Assembly (NCBI GenBank): GCA_963787045.1
Contig: CAWBBR010000008.1
Span: forward strand, 1-64,000
Source of the DNA: DATJGR01 sp963787045
GTDB lineage: Bacteria > Pseudomonadota > Gammaproteobacteria > Pseudomonadales > Azotimanducaceae
Direction of reading: 5' to 3'
Length of the DNA: 64,000 bases
The notes below the pieces were generated by a model. The model saw nothing but the letters and a program-made list of their open reading frames with translations, was not told the origin of the DNA and did not search any database. Made by a program: the position numbers and the translations under genes. Of the stretch, positions 53,116 through 63,244 are shown one piece after another (positions within the stretch are counted from its first letter, which is position 1; the number at the start of each line of letters is the position of its first letter).

Positions 53116-54056
53116 TTGGTTAGCGCGAAGCCCTGCCTCGGAAAGTGCACGACAATTTCGCCGGCCGTCGGATCGCGTCGGCGCACCGCATATTCGCTCG
53201 CGGAGCAGATCACCAGCTCGCCGCTGACCGGAAACGCCATGCCGTAGTCGGTCGGCGCCACCGAAGCCTGCTGGCCGAGCGCGAAGCCCTCCGGCAACTG
53301 GCTCTTTGCTTTCGGAATCGGCATCGGTGTCGATTTCGTGCCGATGGCGAGCGCTTCTTCGCCCGTGATCTCGGTGACCTTGCCGTGCCCGAAAGCGGCC
53401 ATCCGACCGCGCCACGCAGTGACGTTCGGATATGGGTCGAGCAGCAGCGCCATAGTTGGATTGTTGGCTACCAGCCAGAGGCAGTGATACACGGAGAAAT
53501 CGGCGATCTGCGGTTTCGATCCGAACAGGAACGGCGTCTTGAACGCGCCGTCGAGTTCATTGAGGTACAGGGCGAGGTGCGCTTCGGCAACATCCGGCGG
53601 CATCGTTACGATCGGCGCCAGCGCCCCTTTCGTCAGTTCCGCGCGATCCTTCATGAACGCCTCGATCTGCGTCGACGACAGCGTGCTCATCGCGCCGCCG
53701 GCAGCGCGCGGTTGAAACGTCACCGCCACCACTACCCTGAACAGATGGCTGTCGGCCCACTCCGCCACGCGGTTCGAAACGAAGCCGGTGTGCAATGACG
53801 TATCGTCCGCAATCTGGGCCAGTCGCTCCGCGATGATCTTCGAATCGCACCACACGTCGGCGCCCTGCTGCATGTTCGGCGTGCGGCGGTAGCCGCCCGT
53901 TAGCGGCATCAGCAGCGGCCGCGGCATGATCGGCGCCGTAACGACCGACTTCCACGGCAGCTTCAGGTAGCCGAGCAGCAACCGGATCTTCTCGGAGAAC
54001 AGTGAACCTGCGTAGTGATGCAGGATGATGTCGCGCTCATCTGATGAACTCCCCAT
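53112..54056 (-). CDS. Glutathione S-transferase-family protein with C-terminal extension
   Basis: This 314-residue protein has an N-terminal thioredoxin-like GST domain (IILHHYAGSLFSEKIRLLLG) and a C-terminal helical domain (PFLFGSKPQIADFSVYHCLW). An additional domain of about 80 residues follows (SGELVICSASEYAVRRRDP...VHFPRQGF), found in a subset of GST relatives. ATG at 54056 (MGSSSDERD) is chosen; a GTG at 54071 is possible. The stop overlaps the start of the SLOG-like gene, so they form a translationally coupled pair. Confidence 0.78.
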   Translation of the reverse strand: MGSSSDERDIILHHYAGSLFSEKIRLLLGYLKLPWKSVVTAPIMPRPLLMPLTGGYRRTPNMQQGADVWCDSKIIAERLAQIADDTSLHTGFVSNRVAEWADSHLFRVVVAVTFQPRAAGGAMSTLSSTQIEAFMKDRAELTKGALAPIVTMPPDVAEAHLALYLNELDGAFKTPFLFGSKPQIADFSVYHCLWLVANNPTMALLLDPYPNVTAWRGRMAAFGHGKVTEITGEEALAIGTKSTPMPIPKAKSQLPEGFALGQQASVAPTDYGMAFPVSGELVICSASEYAVRRRDPTAGEIVVHFPRQGFALTK

Positions 54057-54106
54057 TGAAGGCAACGACACTACCTGCCGCGGCGACGCGAGCGCAAGAC
54101 TCGCGA

Positions 54107-54970
54107 TCAGAACGCCCGCGCGTGGCTCAGCATCGACTGATAGAAGCTCTGCACCAGCGGGCGCGAGAACATCGATTTGCGCGCGACGAACCGCACCGGC
54201 CGATTCAGACCGCTATCGCCGAGCGGTATCACCTTCTCGTCCGGTACACCGAGCGTGCGCGCCACGCCTTGTGGAATCAGCCCGTGACCGAAACCGGCGA
54301 GCGCCATCTGCGCCACCGTGAAGAACGACTCGAGGGATGTCGACCGATGCAGCCGCAGGCGCCGCATGTCGTCTTCGATCGATTGCCACGCACCCGACCG
54401 CGATTCGATGGTGATCACCGACAGTTCGTCGCCGACGCGATAGTCGATGCTCGAAAGCCGCGACGGCACGATCACCATCGGCTCGAGGCGCAGCACCTCG
54501 CTCTGCAGGTCGGTTTCCGAATCCGCAGAGCCGGTACAGATGCCGACCATGTATTCACCCGAGCGGATGCGATCCAGCACGATCGGCGAGCGCTGTGCGT
54601 GAAACGTGAACTCGACCTCCGGCAATTCCTGTTGCACGGCCGCGAACACGCGCGGTCCCCAGCTGGCGAGAATCGCCTCCGACACGCCGATGATGATCTT
54701 GCCCTTCTGCAACGCGTTGTCTTCGAGAAAGACGCTGCGCAGTTCCGAGATCAGCGGCGTGACTTTCTCGACCAGCCGCGTGCCGTGATGCGTCAGTACG
54801 ACACGCCGCCCATGGCGTTCGATCAAGGCGCGGTCGTAGTAGCGCTCGAGCGCCGCGATGCGTTTGCTGACGGCCGACTGCGAGATCTTCAGCACCGTGC
54901 TGGTTTCCATCATCGTGCCGGTTTTCGACAGCGTGACCAGCGTCTCCAGGTTCTCGATCATGCGCGGCAT
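54107..54970 (-). CDS. LysR-family transcriptional regulator
   Basis: This 287-residue LTTR has an N-terminal winged HTH (ETLVTLSKTGTMMETSTVLK, then SQSAVSKRIAALE) and a periplasmic-binding-protein-like effector domain from about residue 90 (KIIIGVSEAILAS). It is divergent from the TSUP exporter, 95 bp away, the normal layout for a regulator and its target. Two ATTCCGGG copies lie in the shared region. Confidence 0.9.
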   Translation of the reverse strand: MPRMIENLETLVTLSKTGTMMETSTVLKISQSAVSKRIAALERYYDRALIERHGRRVVLTHHGTRLVEKVTPLISELRSVFLEDNALQKGKIIIGVSEAILASWGPRVFAAVQQELPEVEFTFHAQRSPIVLDRIRSGEYMVGICTGSADSETDLQSEVLRLEPMVIVPSRLSSIDYRVGDELSVITIESRSGAWQSIEDDMRRLRLHRSTSLESFFTVAQMALAGFGHGLIPQGVARTLGVPDEKVIPLGDSGLNRPVRFVARKSMFSRPLVQSFYQSMLSHARAF

Positions 54971-54972
54971 TC

Positions 54973-55002
54973 ATTCCGGGTGAGTAAGCATCATATTCCG
55001 GG
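54973..55002. promoter_or_regulatory. Direct repeat ATTCCGGG in the LysR/TSUP divergent region
   Basis: ATTCCGGG occurs at 54973-54980 and 54995-55002, 22 bp apart (about two helical turns), right next to the LysR start. Spacing of two turns suits two LysR dimers on one DNA face. Sequence alone does not show binding. Confidence 0.35.
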
Positions 55003-55065
55003 CATTCGCTTTTTTCATCGATCTGACTCGGTGACACTGCCGCGCCTGTCCGATGCCGGAAAAAA

Positions 55066-55809
55066 ATGCTGATCGAAATCGTCATCGTCGTTGCGGTCGT
55101 GCTGACCAGCATGCTGTCGGGTGTGCTCGGAATGGCCGGCGGCATTCTGTTGATGGCGCTGCTGGTGTCGCTCAAATCGATCGCCGCCGCGATGATCATT
55201 CACGGGGTCGTGCAAGGCACCGCCAACGGATCGCGCGCGTGGCTGCTGCGCCGTCATCTCGCGTGGAAGATTCTGCCGCCGTATCTGCTTGGCGCCGCCG
55301 TCTCGTTCGCTGCGTTCGCGAGCGTCGCGTTCCTGCCGAATGTGCATTGGGTGATGATCGCGATCGGTTCGTTGCCGTGGGTCGCGCTGGTCGTGCCGAA
55401 GTTGAACGGCCTCGACGTGACGCATCCGACGACGGCGGTGGTCTGCGGCACGTCGGTAACGGCGGCGCAATTGTTCGCCGGCGCATCCGGTCCGCTGCTC
55501 GACTTCTTCTACCTGCACGCGCGCCTCGACCGCTACCAGGTGGTCGCCAACAAGGCGCTGACCCAGACGATCGGTCATATGCTGAAGCTGATCTACTACG
55601 GCGGTGTGGTGGGCGTCAGCGGCGACGGGATCGATCCGCTGTTTCTGGCGCTATCGGTCGGCGCCGCGGTGGTTGGAACTCGCCTCGGCACGCGCTTGCT
55701 CGATCGGGTCGGCGACGGAGATTTCCGACGCGTCAGCCGCTGGGTGATCCTCGGCATCGGCGCCTATTGCATCGGCGACGGCGCGCACGGGCTGCTCTTC
55801 GCGAGCTAG
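55066..55809 (+). CDS. TSUP (TauE/SafE) family anion exporter
   Basis: This 247-residue protein has about seven or eight membrane helices and two repeated halves starting LTSMLSGVLGMAGGILLMAL and LFAGASGPLLDFFYL, typical of TauE/SafE permeases. These move sulfite, sulfoacetate or organic anions. The start is preceded by GGA and an A-tract. It is divergent from the LysR gene and convergent with the carboxylase locus; the two stop codons share a CTAG at 55806-55809. Confidence 0.87.
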   Translation: MLIEIVIVVAVVLTSMLSGVLGMAGGILLMALLVSLKSIAAAMIIHGVVQGTANGSRAWLLRRHLAWKILPPYLLGAAVSFAAFASVAFLPNVHWVMIAIGSLPWVALVVPKLNGLDVTHPTTAVVCGTSVTAAQLFAGASGPLLDFFYLHARLDRYQVVANKALTQTIGHMLKLIYYGGVVGVSGDGIDPLFLALSVGAAVVGTRLGTRLLDRVGDGDFRRVSRWVILGIGAYCIGDGAHGLLFAS

Positions 55810-57788
55810 CCCGCCACCGGCTTCACGACGAACAGCAGATCGCCGACGTTCACCTGCTGCCCGCTGGTGTTGTTGATCCGCGTCACTTCGTAGCGCTGCG
55901 CCGATGGATACAGCTCCTCGTCGCCGTTGTTGAAGTCTTTCAGCGCAAGCGGCGTAAAGATCTTCATCGCTTCGAGCTGGCACAGCGTGTCGGTCACGCG
56001 GATGCGGTCGCCGACCGCGACGAACTCCGGTTCGGTCGGCGTCGGTGTGATGTAGAAGATTCCGGTCGACGGCGACAGCACTTTCAGTTCGTCGCTGCCG
56101 TCGATCCTGATCGCGTTGCGGTCGATGCCCGCGCTCGATTTGCCGGCTGCATCGTTGATCTGACGGATCAACGCGTTCGCGTCGATGCGCGCCAGAAAGT
56201 CCGGCAGGAAGTTCGTGTCGTAAACGCCGTCGCGGAACACGGCATCCGCCAGAATCATCTTCAGCAGCGAAATGTTCGTGCAGATGCCGGAGATGCGCAC
56301 GCGGCCGAGGTACTTCAGAAGCTTGTCGATCGTGTCGAGGCGGTTCGCACCGTGCGCGATTACCTGCGCCACCATGCTGTCGTAGTACGGCGACACGAAT
56401 TTGCCCGGGCCGACGGTCGCGATGATCTCGATACCGTCTTCCTGCGGCAGTTCGCACTGCTGAACCTGCCCCGGGTCGGGACGAAACAGCAGCTTGCCGC
56501 CGGCACCGACGACGATACGCTCGGCGTTGATGCGCGCCTCGATCGCGTAGCCGCGGCGACCGATGTCGAGCTTCGCGATGCTGTCGCCGGACGCGATGCG
56601 GAACTGCTCGCCGACGATGTCGACGCCGGTGACGAGCTCGGTGACCGGATGCTCCACCTGCAGGCGCGTGTTCATTTCCATGAAGTACACGGCGTTCGAC
56701 TTCAGATCGAAGATGAACTCGACGGTGCCCGCGCCGACGTAGCCGACTTCGTCGGCGATCGCCGCGGTGTGCCGCAGCACTGCGTCGCGCAGATCCTCCG
56801 GCAGCATCGTCGAATCGGACTCTTCGATGATCTTCTGATTGTTGCGCTGCACCGAGCAGTCGCGCAGTCCCAGGACCTTGGTGTGGCCGTGAACGTCGCG
56901 CAGGATCTGCGCTTCGACGTGGCGCAGCGACGTGATGAATCGCTCGAGATAGACGTCGCCGTTGCCGAACGCCGCGCGCGCTTCGGCGGAGATGCGCTGG
57001 AACGTTTCGTGGAAGTCCTCCGGCGTGTCGACGACCGCGATGCCTTTACCGCCGCCGCCGTGCACCGCTTTGATGATCACCGGATAGCCGATCTGATTCG
57101 CAACCGCCGCGGCGCTTTCGACGATGCGTCACGATGCCGTTGCTTCCCGGCACCACCGGTACGTCGAGCCGCATCGCGGTGTGGATGGCGTTCGACTTGT
57201 GGCCCATCAGCTCCATGCTGTCGACCGGCGGTCCGATGAAGTTGATGCCGTGGCCGCGGCACAACTCGGCGAAGCTCGCGCTCTCCGACAGGAATCCGAT
57301 GCCGGGATGCAGCGCCTCGACGCGCTCGTGTTCCGCCACGCGCAATACGCTCATCGCGTTCAGATAGCTCTCGTCCGGCGTGTTGCCGCCGATGCAGACC
57401 ACTTGATCGCGTCTCGGTGAGCATGTCGACCGACGCCGATTCCATGTCGGCGTCGGACTGCACCAGCACCACTTCGATGCTGTTGCGTTGCGCGACGCGG
57501 ATCAGTTTCTCCGCGGTACAACCGCGCGCGTGGATCAACACGCGTTCGACCGGCCGCACCAGATCGCGATCGCGGAACTTCGGACGCCGTCCGCCGAGCT
57601 GCGGTCGCTCCATCGACAACGAGCCGAGCATCACGCGATGCATGACTTCGACCGCGGTTTCGGTCGGCAAGCGGAATCTCCGGATCGATCTTGCGCAGCC
57701 GATCGTCGAGATCGTCGAGGAACGGATGCTTCACCAGACCCTGCATCGCGCCCGGCTCCACCGTCAGGTAGTTCGACAGCGTCGACAT
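55806..57788 (-). CDS. Biotin carboxylase + biotin carrier domains of a four-function acetyl-CoA carboxylase (frameshifted)
   Basis: ATG at 57788 opens MSTLSNYLTVEPGAMQGLVK. The biotin carboxylase part has AEHERVEALHPGIGFLSES, the ATP-grasp loop KAVHGGGGKGIAVV and MEMNTRLQVEHPVTE with the catalytic Arg region. The C-terminus is a biotin carrier domain with the biotinylation Lys in QLEAMKIFTPL. The frame changes near 57660, 57420 and 57110, each by one base. It may be a separate gene overlapping the carboxyltransferase gene or the second half of one 1,640-residue protein. It carries out the ATP-dependent carboxylation of biotin. Confidence 0.8.
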
Positions 57789-60723
57789 CTAGGGGAGGTT
57801 CGCTGGACCACGATCTGTCCGGCGAACGGCATGTTGGTGCCGGAGAAGTAATACGTCTGCACCAGCGGATGCGTGACGAAGCTGGCCTGCGCGCCGCCGG
57901 TACAGTCGCCGAAACCGAAGCAGATCACGGGCTAGCCCGGATTCGCGCACGAAACGCGTGATGCGATCGTTGAGGACCGCCATCGGGAACAGTGCGCCCG
58001 CGCCTTCCTTGGTCTGCATGCCGCCGGACGAGATGAAGGCGATGACCGGCAATTGCCGTTCCGCGCAGTCCACCAGCAGCTTGCAGAATTTCTCGGCGCT
58101 GGCCATGTCGAAGGCGCCGGCCTGGAATTCGAGGTTCGAGATCACCACGCCGACGCGAAAGCCGCCGGCACCATCGTTGAACGTACCGATGCCGGTAACG
58201 ATGCCGCACGGGGGAATCTTGGCTTTGAGCGCGCTTTCGATGGAGATTCGAAAGCCGGGGAATTCGCAGGGATCGGAGCTGAGGAGGTCGCTGTAGAGTT
58301 CTTCGAAGTCGGTGAAGAACGTGTCGATCAACGCGCGGTAGCCGGTGGATTTGCGCCCTTTGTATTCCTCGACCACTTCCTGGATACGCAGATCGCGATA
58401 CGCGATGGTGAGGCGGTTCCAGAAGTCTTTGCGGCGACCGATCGCGCGGGGCGAAATGCGGCCGTCGTACCGACGACGGTCCTTCTCCGACTGCAGATGC
58501 ATGCCGAGCAATCGCTCGAACAGGAACGTGACGACGACGAACAGCGTATCGGACAGATGCGGGAAGCTGGTCTTCTTCCACTCCTCGACCGCGCGGAAGA
58601 AATCGGTGCTGCGCGGCGTATCGGCAACGCGCAGGAACCAGCGGAAGAACTGGCCGCGCAACCGCTCCACCACCGCTTCACCGGACGCGGTTCCAGCGTT
58701 GCCGTTCACCGCCGCACGCGCTGCCTGCGCGAGCGTCGTGTCCAGCAGCTTCGTTATGGTGCGTTTCGACAGCGCGCGGGTGGATTCGGCTTCTTCGGCG
58801 ATCGTGTCGAGATGCTCGATGATCTGGTCGTACACCGAGTCGAACAACAGCAGGTTCTCGCACTCGGTGACGAAGTCTTCGCGCAGCGCGTCGTCTACCA
58901 GCACGTCGAGCACTGTGACGTCGCGCGGTTGCGCACTGGGCACCACCACTTCCTGGCCGCCGAGGTGCGACGAGTAGCGGTCGTCGAGTATCTGCCGGTT
59001 CACGGCGACGTCGGAGCGCCGTTCCGCCAGCATCGTTTTTACACGGGTCGACAGCAGCGTGTCGTCGATGAGGTCCGACAGGCGTTCGTCGGTGAGCGCG
59101 AGGTTGATCTCGGCCGTCAGCTGGTGCCGCAGATAGCCGTCGGACTTGTCGCGCAGCCCGCGGATGTTCAGCAGCTTCTTGCCTTCGTGGCTGAAGCGTT
59201 CGCGAAACAGCGGGCCGAGTACGCGGTCGGCCGCCAACGCTTCCGCAAAGGCTCGCGGATCCTTGATTTCGCTGATGCGCAGCAGCTGCCGTGAGTCGGC
59301 GTGCTCGCGCAGGAACTGGACCAGCGCCTTCAGGTTGCCCTGCGCTTCGCTCTTCCAGCGGTTGTACAGATACATGCTGACGCTGGTGAGCAGGTGCGCA
59401 CGGGCGTCTTCGTAGTTCTTGCGCGGCTCGCCGAACAGCAACTGCGCGATGCGACCGCGCTCGTCGTCCATCGCCTGCTTCTTTTCGTTGTAGCTGCGCC
59501 ACGATTTCGCCAGCGCGTCGTCGTAGATCACCTTCTCGGGATCCTGCAGCCACTTCAGGAACGTCTGCCGCCGCTCGCGATCGGAGCGTTCGGACAGCTC
59601 ACCTTTGGGCAATTCCTGCGCAGACAGACGACCGTACTGTTTCGTGGTGGTCGCCTTGATGCGCTTGCGCGTGCCGAGGTAGCGCAGATAGCGATATGCC
59701 ACGCCGAACACGTTCGTGTATTCGGTGGGCGTCTTCGACAGCCGCAGCAGCGCGCGCGATTCCATCGCGACCAGCCGTTTTGACGGCTTCAGGTACCGCT
59801 CCAGGTTGTGCCGATAGTGATCGAGGATGTACGGGTTCTCGGCGACGAACTGCTTGGTGCTTTCCTCGATCGAGTCGATGCCGGTGACGATCGCCAGACG
59901 CAGGTTCTCGAGCTTGTCGTCGCCGTCGCCGGGTGCGTAGTCGATGACGCCGTCGATGTTGCCCTGCGCGTACAGTTCGAACGGCGACAGGCCGACGTAC
60001 TTCGCGCACTCCTGCCAGGACAGGTTCGAGCCGACGCGCGATGTTGGCGAGTCCTTTCGGCTGGATGGTGCTGAATACGCCGTCGCGCACCGACAGGATC
60101 AGGTTGCTGGCGGCGAGCGGAATCGCGCCGCCCGAGTAACCGAGCCCGAACACGATGCCGATGTTCGGTACGTCGACGTTGCACATCTCCGCGATCAAGC
60201 GGGAAATGCTGTGCGCCTGATTCGCCTTGTTGGCGGCCTCTTCGGCGTCGGCGCCGGGCGTGTCCATCAGACTCACGATCGCGATGTTTCGCTTCGAGCA
60301 TTCGCCGACCAGTTCCGCGGCGGCGAGGTGATGCTGCGGCATCCACACGCCGTTCCTGACGGAACGATCCTGCGCAATGAACGCCACGGTGCGGCTCTCG
60401 CCGTCGAAGTTCATGTCGACCATCGCCGAGTAGTACGGCCCGTCGACGCGCTCGTCGTGCACCTTCGTGCCGAGCTGCCGGATGATCGTCGGCGCATCGA
60501 TCCGACCGGGATCTTCGGCCTTCGCCACGACCGACTCGATGTACGAGTCGATATCGAGGTTGTTCAGCAGTTCGAGTTGTCGCGCGATCTGCGCGCGCGA
60601 CAGCAGACCGCGAACGTGATGTTCGATTCCGGTCGAGCCGCTGGAGGGGAATAGCGAGAAATCCTGCGCCAGGCTCTCAGCAATCAGAAACAGCCGATCA
60701 CCTTCGGCAAGCTGGTTGTCCAT
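57789..60723 (-). CDS. Carboxyltransferase (AccA-like + AccD-like) part of the acetyl-CoA carboxylase locus (frameshifted)
   Basis: About 975 residues. An N-terminal alpha-like carboxyltransferase (VSLMDTPGADAEEAAN, then VFGLGYSGGAIPLAASN) is followed by a roughly 400-residue helical linker. Then comes a beta-like carboxyltransferase (AFISSGGMQTKEGAGALFP; FGDCTGGAQASFV). No AccD zinc-finger cysteines are visible. Frame changes lie near 60045 and 57930; after the second the true reading runs VVQRTSP and then meets the ATG of the biotin carboxylase part. ATG at 60723 is divergent from moaB. It moves CO2 from biotin to acetyl-CoA or another acyl-CoA. Confidence 0.75.
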
Positions 60724-60829
60724 CAGAGAGAGATCTGTCCCCGGCGCAAAAGCCGTTGAAATGTATGTAGAATTTGGCCGCGTACTCTAATGTAAGTGAA
60801 CTGTGTTCCGCAAACATCGCGAGCATCCC

Positions 60830-61363
60830 ATGACCGCACCGAAAACGCCCGCTTCCGCCGTTCATTCCTTGAACTGCGCCGTACTGACGGTCTCGGACAC
60901 GCGCACGCTGGCGCAGGACACGTCCGGTGCATTGCTGATCGAATTGCTGAAAGCGGACGGCCATCGACTGGCCGACCGCGCGCTCGTGAAAGACGATCGG
61001 TTCCAGATCCGCGCGGTCGTTTCGCATTGGATCGCAGAACCGACCATCGACGTGATCCTGACCACCGGCGGCACAGGCTTCACCGGTCGCGACAGCACGC
61101 CCGAAGCGATCGCACCGCTGCTCGAAAAGACGATCGAAGGTTTCGGCGAGCTGTTCCGGCAGGTGTCGTTCGAAGAGATCGGCTCGTCGACGATTCAGTC
61201 GCGCGCGCTCGGCGGCTTGAGCAACGGCACGCTGGTGTTCTGCATGCCGGGTTCGAAGAACGCGTGCCAGACCGCGTGGAAGCGCATCCTGCACAATCAG
61301 CTCGACGTGAACTTCAAACCCTGCAACTTCGTCGAGCTGATTCCGCGCTTCAATGAACGCTGA
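60830..61363 (+). CDS. moaB: Molybdenum cofactor biosynthesis protein B (MoaB)
   Basis: This 177-residue MogA/MoaB-fold protein has CAVLTVSDTRTLAQDTSG, the molybdopterin-binding loop LTTGGTGFTGRDSTPEA and FCMPGSKNACQTAW. ATG at 60830 gives the normal length. It adenylylates or handles molybdopterin; this agrees with the molybdoenzyme at the left end. It diverges from the carboxylase locus by 106 bp; that gap is AT-rich and contains likely promoters (TTGAAA, TAATGT) but no firm site. Confidence 0.92.
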   Translation: MTAPKTPASAVHSLNCAVLTVSDTRTLAQDTSGALLIELLKADGHRLADRALVKDDRFQIRAVVSHWIAEPTIDVILTTGGTGFTGRDSTPEAIAPLLEKTIEGFGELFRQVSFEEIGSSTIQSRALGGLSNGTLVFCMPGSKNACQTAWKRILHNQLDVNFKPCNFVELIPRFNER

Positions 61364-61432
61364 TCTCCGGTGGAGGTGGGGGCTTGTTGCGTCGGACACG
61401 CAAGCAGCCATCCCCGTCGCTCGTCGAAGCCA

Positions 61433-61916
61433 TCAGCTGTAAATCAATCGCGTCAGAAACTCCGCGACGCATGCGGGTTTGCTGCCGCCTTCGATCTCGA
61501 TCGGTGATCTGTTGCTTCAACTGGATCGTGTTCGGCGCCTTGAGATCGGCTTCGAGCAGCGTGCGCTCCGCGCGCAACTTCGAGTTGACCGGCACCGGCG
61601 CCGGAAAGCGCACCTTGTCGAGACCGTAGTTCACGCCCATCACGAGTCCGTCGTATGCGCGCGCATCGCGCGCCGCAATGCTGCTCGTCAGGTGGGGAAT
61701 CAGCGACAACGTCAGGAAACCGTGTGCGATCGTCACCTTGTACGGCGACAACTTTGCCGAGCGCTCGGGGTCGATGTGGATGAACTGGTGATCGAGCGTT
61801 GCGTCTGCGAACAGATTGATGCGCTTCTGATCGACTTCGATCCACTCGCTGAAGCCATCCGACGTGCCGATGTGCTTGCTGAAGATCGCGGCGGCGGTCT
61901 TTGCTTTCTCCGACAT
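61433..61916 (-). CDS. MaoC-like (R)-specific enoyl-CoA hydratase (frameshifted)
   Basis: This 160-residue hotdog protein has DQKRINLFADATLDHQFIHI with the catalytic Asp/His pair (D-x4-H), followed by TIAHGFLTLSLIPHL, as in MaoC/NodN-type hydratases. One extra base near 61500 shifts the frame; the corrected end is ITIEIEGGSKPACVAEFL to a stop at 61433. ATG at 61916 is preferred over the upstream start. It is divergent from the thiolase gene and likely works in hydroxyacyl-CoA metabolism. Confidence 0.82.
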
Positions 61917-61992
61917 GAGTGCTCTCCAAGCTGATATCGGCCCGCAGTGTACTGCAGTTAGAATCGCGCCTTTCAAACTGTTCGGCGCGCAT

Positions 61993-63162
61993 ATGGGTGA
62001 CACACAGGTTTTCGTCGTTAGCGGTGTTCGCACACCGATCGGAAGCTTTCAGGGCGAACTGAAATCGCTGAGCGCACCGGCGCTCGGCGCACACGCACTG
62101 CGCGCAGCCGTCGAACGCAGCGGTATCGACGCGGCCGCAGTGGACGAAGTGATCGTCGGCAACGTCGTGAGCGCAGGCGTCAAGCAGGCGCCCGCGCGGC
62201 AGGCTGCGCGTCTCGGTGGGCTGCCCGACGCGTGCGGTGCCACCACGATCAACAAAGTGTGCGGCTCCGGTATGAAAGCGACGATGCTCGCAACCGATCT
62301 GCTGCGCGCGGGCAGCGCGCAGGTGGTGATCGCGGGCGGCATGGAGAGCATGACGAACGCGCCTTATCTGCTCGCGAAAGCGCGGCAGGGATTGCGGATG
62401 GGCCACGACCAGATCAAGGACGCGATGTTCCTCGATGGTCTGGAAGACGCAGAGACCGGCCGCTCGATGGGTACGTTCGCGCAGGACACCGCAGACCGCT
62501 ATCAGATCACGCGCGAGGAAATGGACGCGTTCGCGACTCGATCGGTCGAACGCGCCAGAGCGGCCACGAGCAGCGGCGAACTCGCGCACGAGATCGTACC
62601 GCTCACGATCGGCGATGCGACGATCGGCGAGGACGAACAACCGCGGCGCGCGCGGATCGAGCGTATACCGACGCTGAAACCCGCGTTCCGCGACGGCGGC
62701 ACCATCACGGCGGCGAACTCGAGTTCGATTTCGGACGGCGCATCGGCATTGCTGCTCGCAAACGACGCCGCCGTGCACGCGCACCGGCTCGTGCCGATGG
62801 CGCGCGTCGTCGGTCACGCCACCCACTCGCGACATCCGTCGGAGTTCACGGTGGCGCCGGTCGGCGCAATCGAGGCGCTGCTTGCGAAGTTGAGCTGGAA
62901 GGTCGACGACGTCGATCTGTTCGAGATCAACGAAGCGTTCGCGATGGTGACGATGATCGCGATGCGCGAACTCGGCCTGCCCGACGACCGCGTCAACATC
63001 TTCGGCGGCGCGTGCGCGCAGGGTCATCCGATCGGCTCGACGGGCAGCCGTCTGATCGTGACGCTCGCCCACGCCCTGAAGCGGCGCGGCGCCCGGCGCG
63101 GCATTGCATCGCTGTGCATCGGCGGCGGCGAAGCGACCGCCATCGCCCTGGAAGCGGTGTAA
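61993..63162 (+). CDS. Acetyl-CoA C-acetyltransferase (thiolase)
   Basis: This 389-residue thiolase has the nucleophile Cys in NKVCGSGMKATML, NEAFAMV, and the His in GGACAQGHPIGSTGSR. The second Cys is in ASLCIGGGEATAIAL. It is a PhaA/AtoB-type biosynthetic or degradative thiolase. ATG at 61993 gives the standard N-terminus. It is followed by the ketoacyl synthase after 82 bp and preceded by the divergent MaoC-like gene; a short-chain hydroxyacid pathway is possible. Confidence 0.92.
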   Translation: MGDTQVFVVSGVRTPIGSFQGELKSLSAPALGAHALRAAVERSGIDAAAVDEVIVGNVVSAGVKQAPARQAARLGGLPDACGATTINKVCGSGMKATMLATDLLRAGSAQVVIAGGMESMTNAPYLLAKARQGLRMGHDQIKDAMFLDGLEDAETGRSMGTFAQDTADRYQITREEMDAFATRSVERARAATSSGELAHEIVPLTIGDATIGEDEQPRRARIERIPTLKPAFRDGGTITAANSSSISDGASALLLANDAAVHAHRLVPMARVVGHATHSRHPSEFTVAPVGAIEALLAKLSWKVDDVDLFEINEAFAMVTMIAMRELGLPDDRVNIFGGACAQGHPIGSTGSRLIVTLAHALKRRGARRGIASLCIGGGEATAIALEAV

Positions 63163-63244
63163 GGCACGGCCGCCTCAGGGGTGAGTATTAGTCGGACTTT
63201 CCCTACAATCGGCCGCTCGTCTTAAGCCGGGTGAACATACGTCG

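Noticed and set aside
49912..54056. Genomic island or prophage boundary around the frameshift-rich region
   Set aside because: No integrase, transposase, tRNA or flanking direct repeats were found, and base composition looks the same as in the neighbours.
61453..63072. 539-codon minus-strand frame across the thiolase gene
   Set aside because: It is the antisense shadow of the thiolase; only its last part coincides with the shifted MaoC-like gene, which is explained by a one-base indel.
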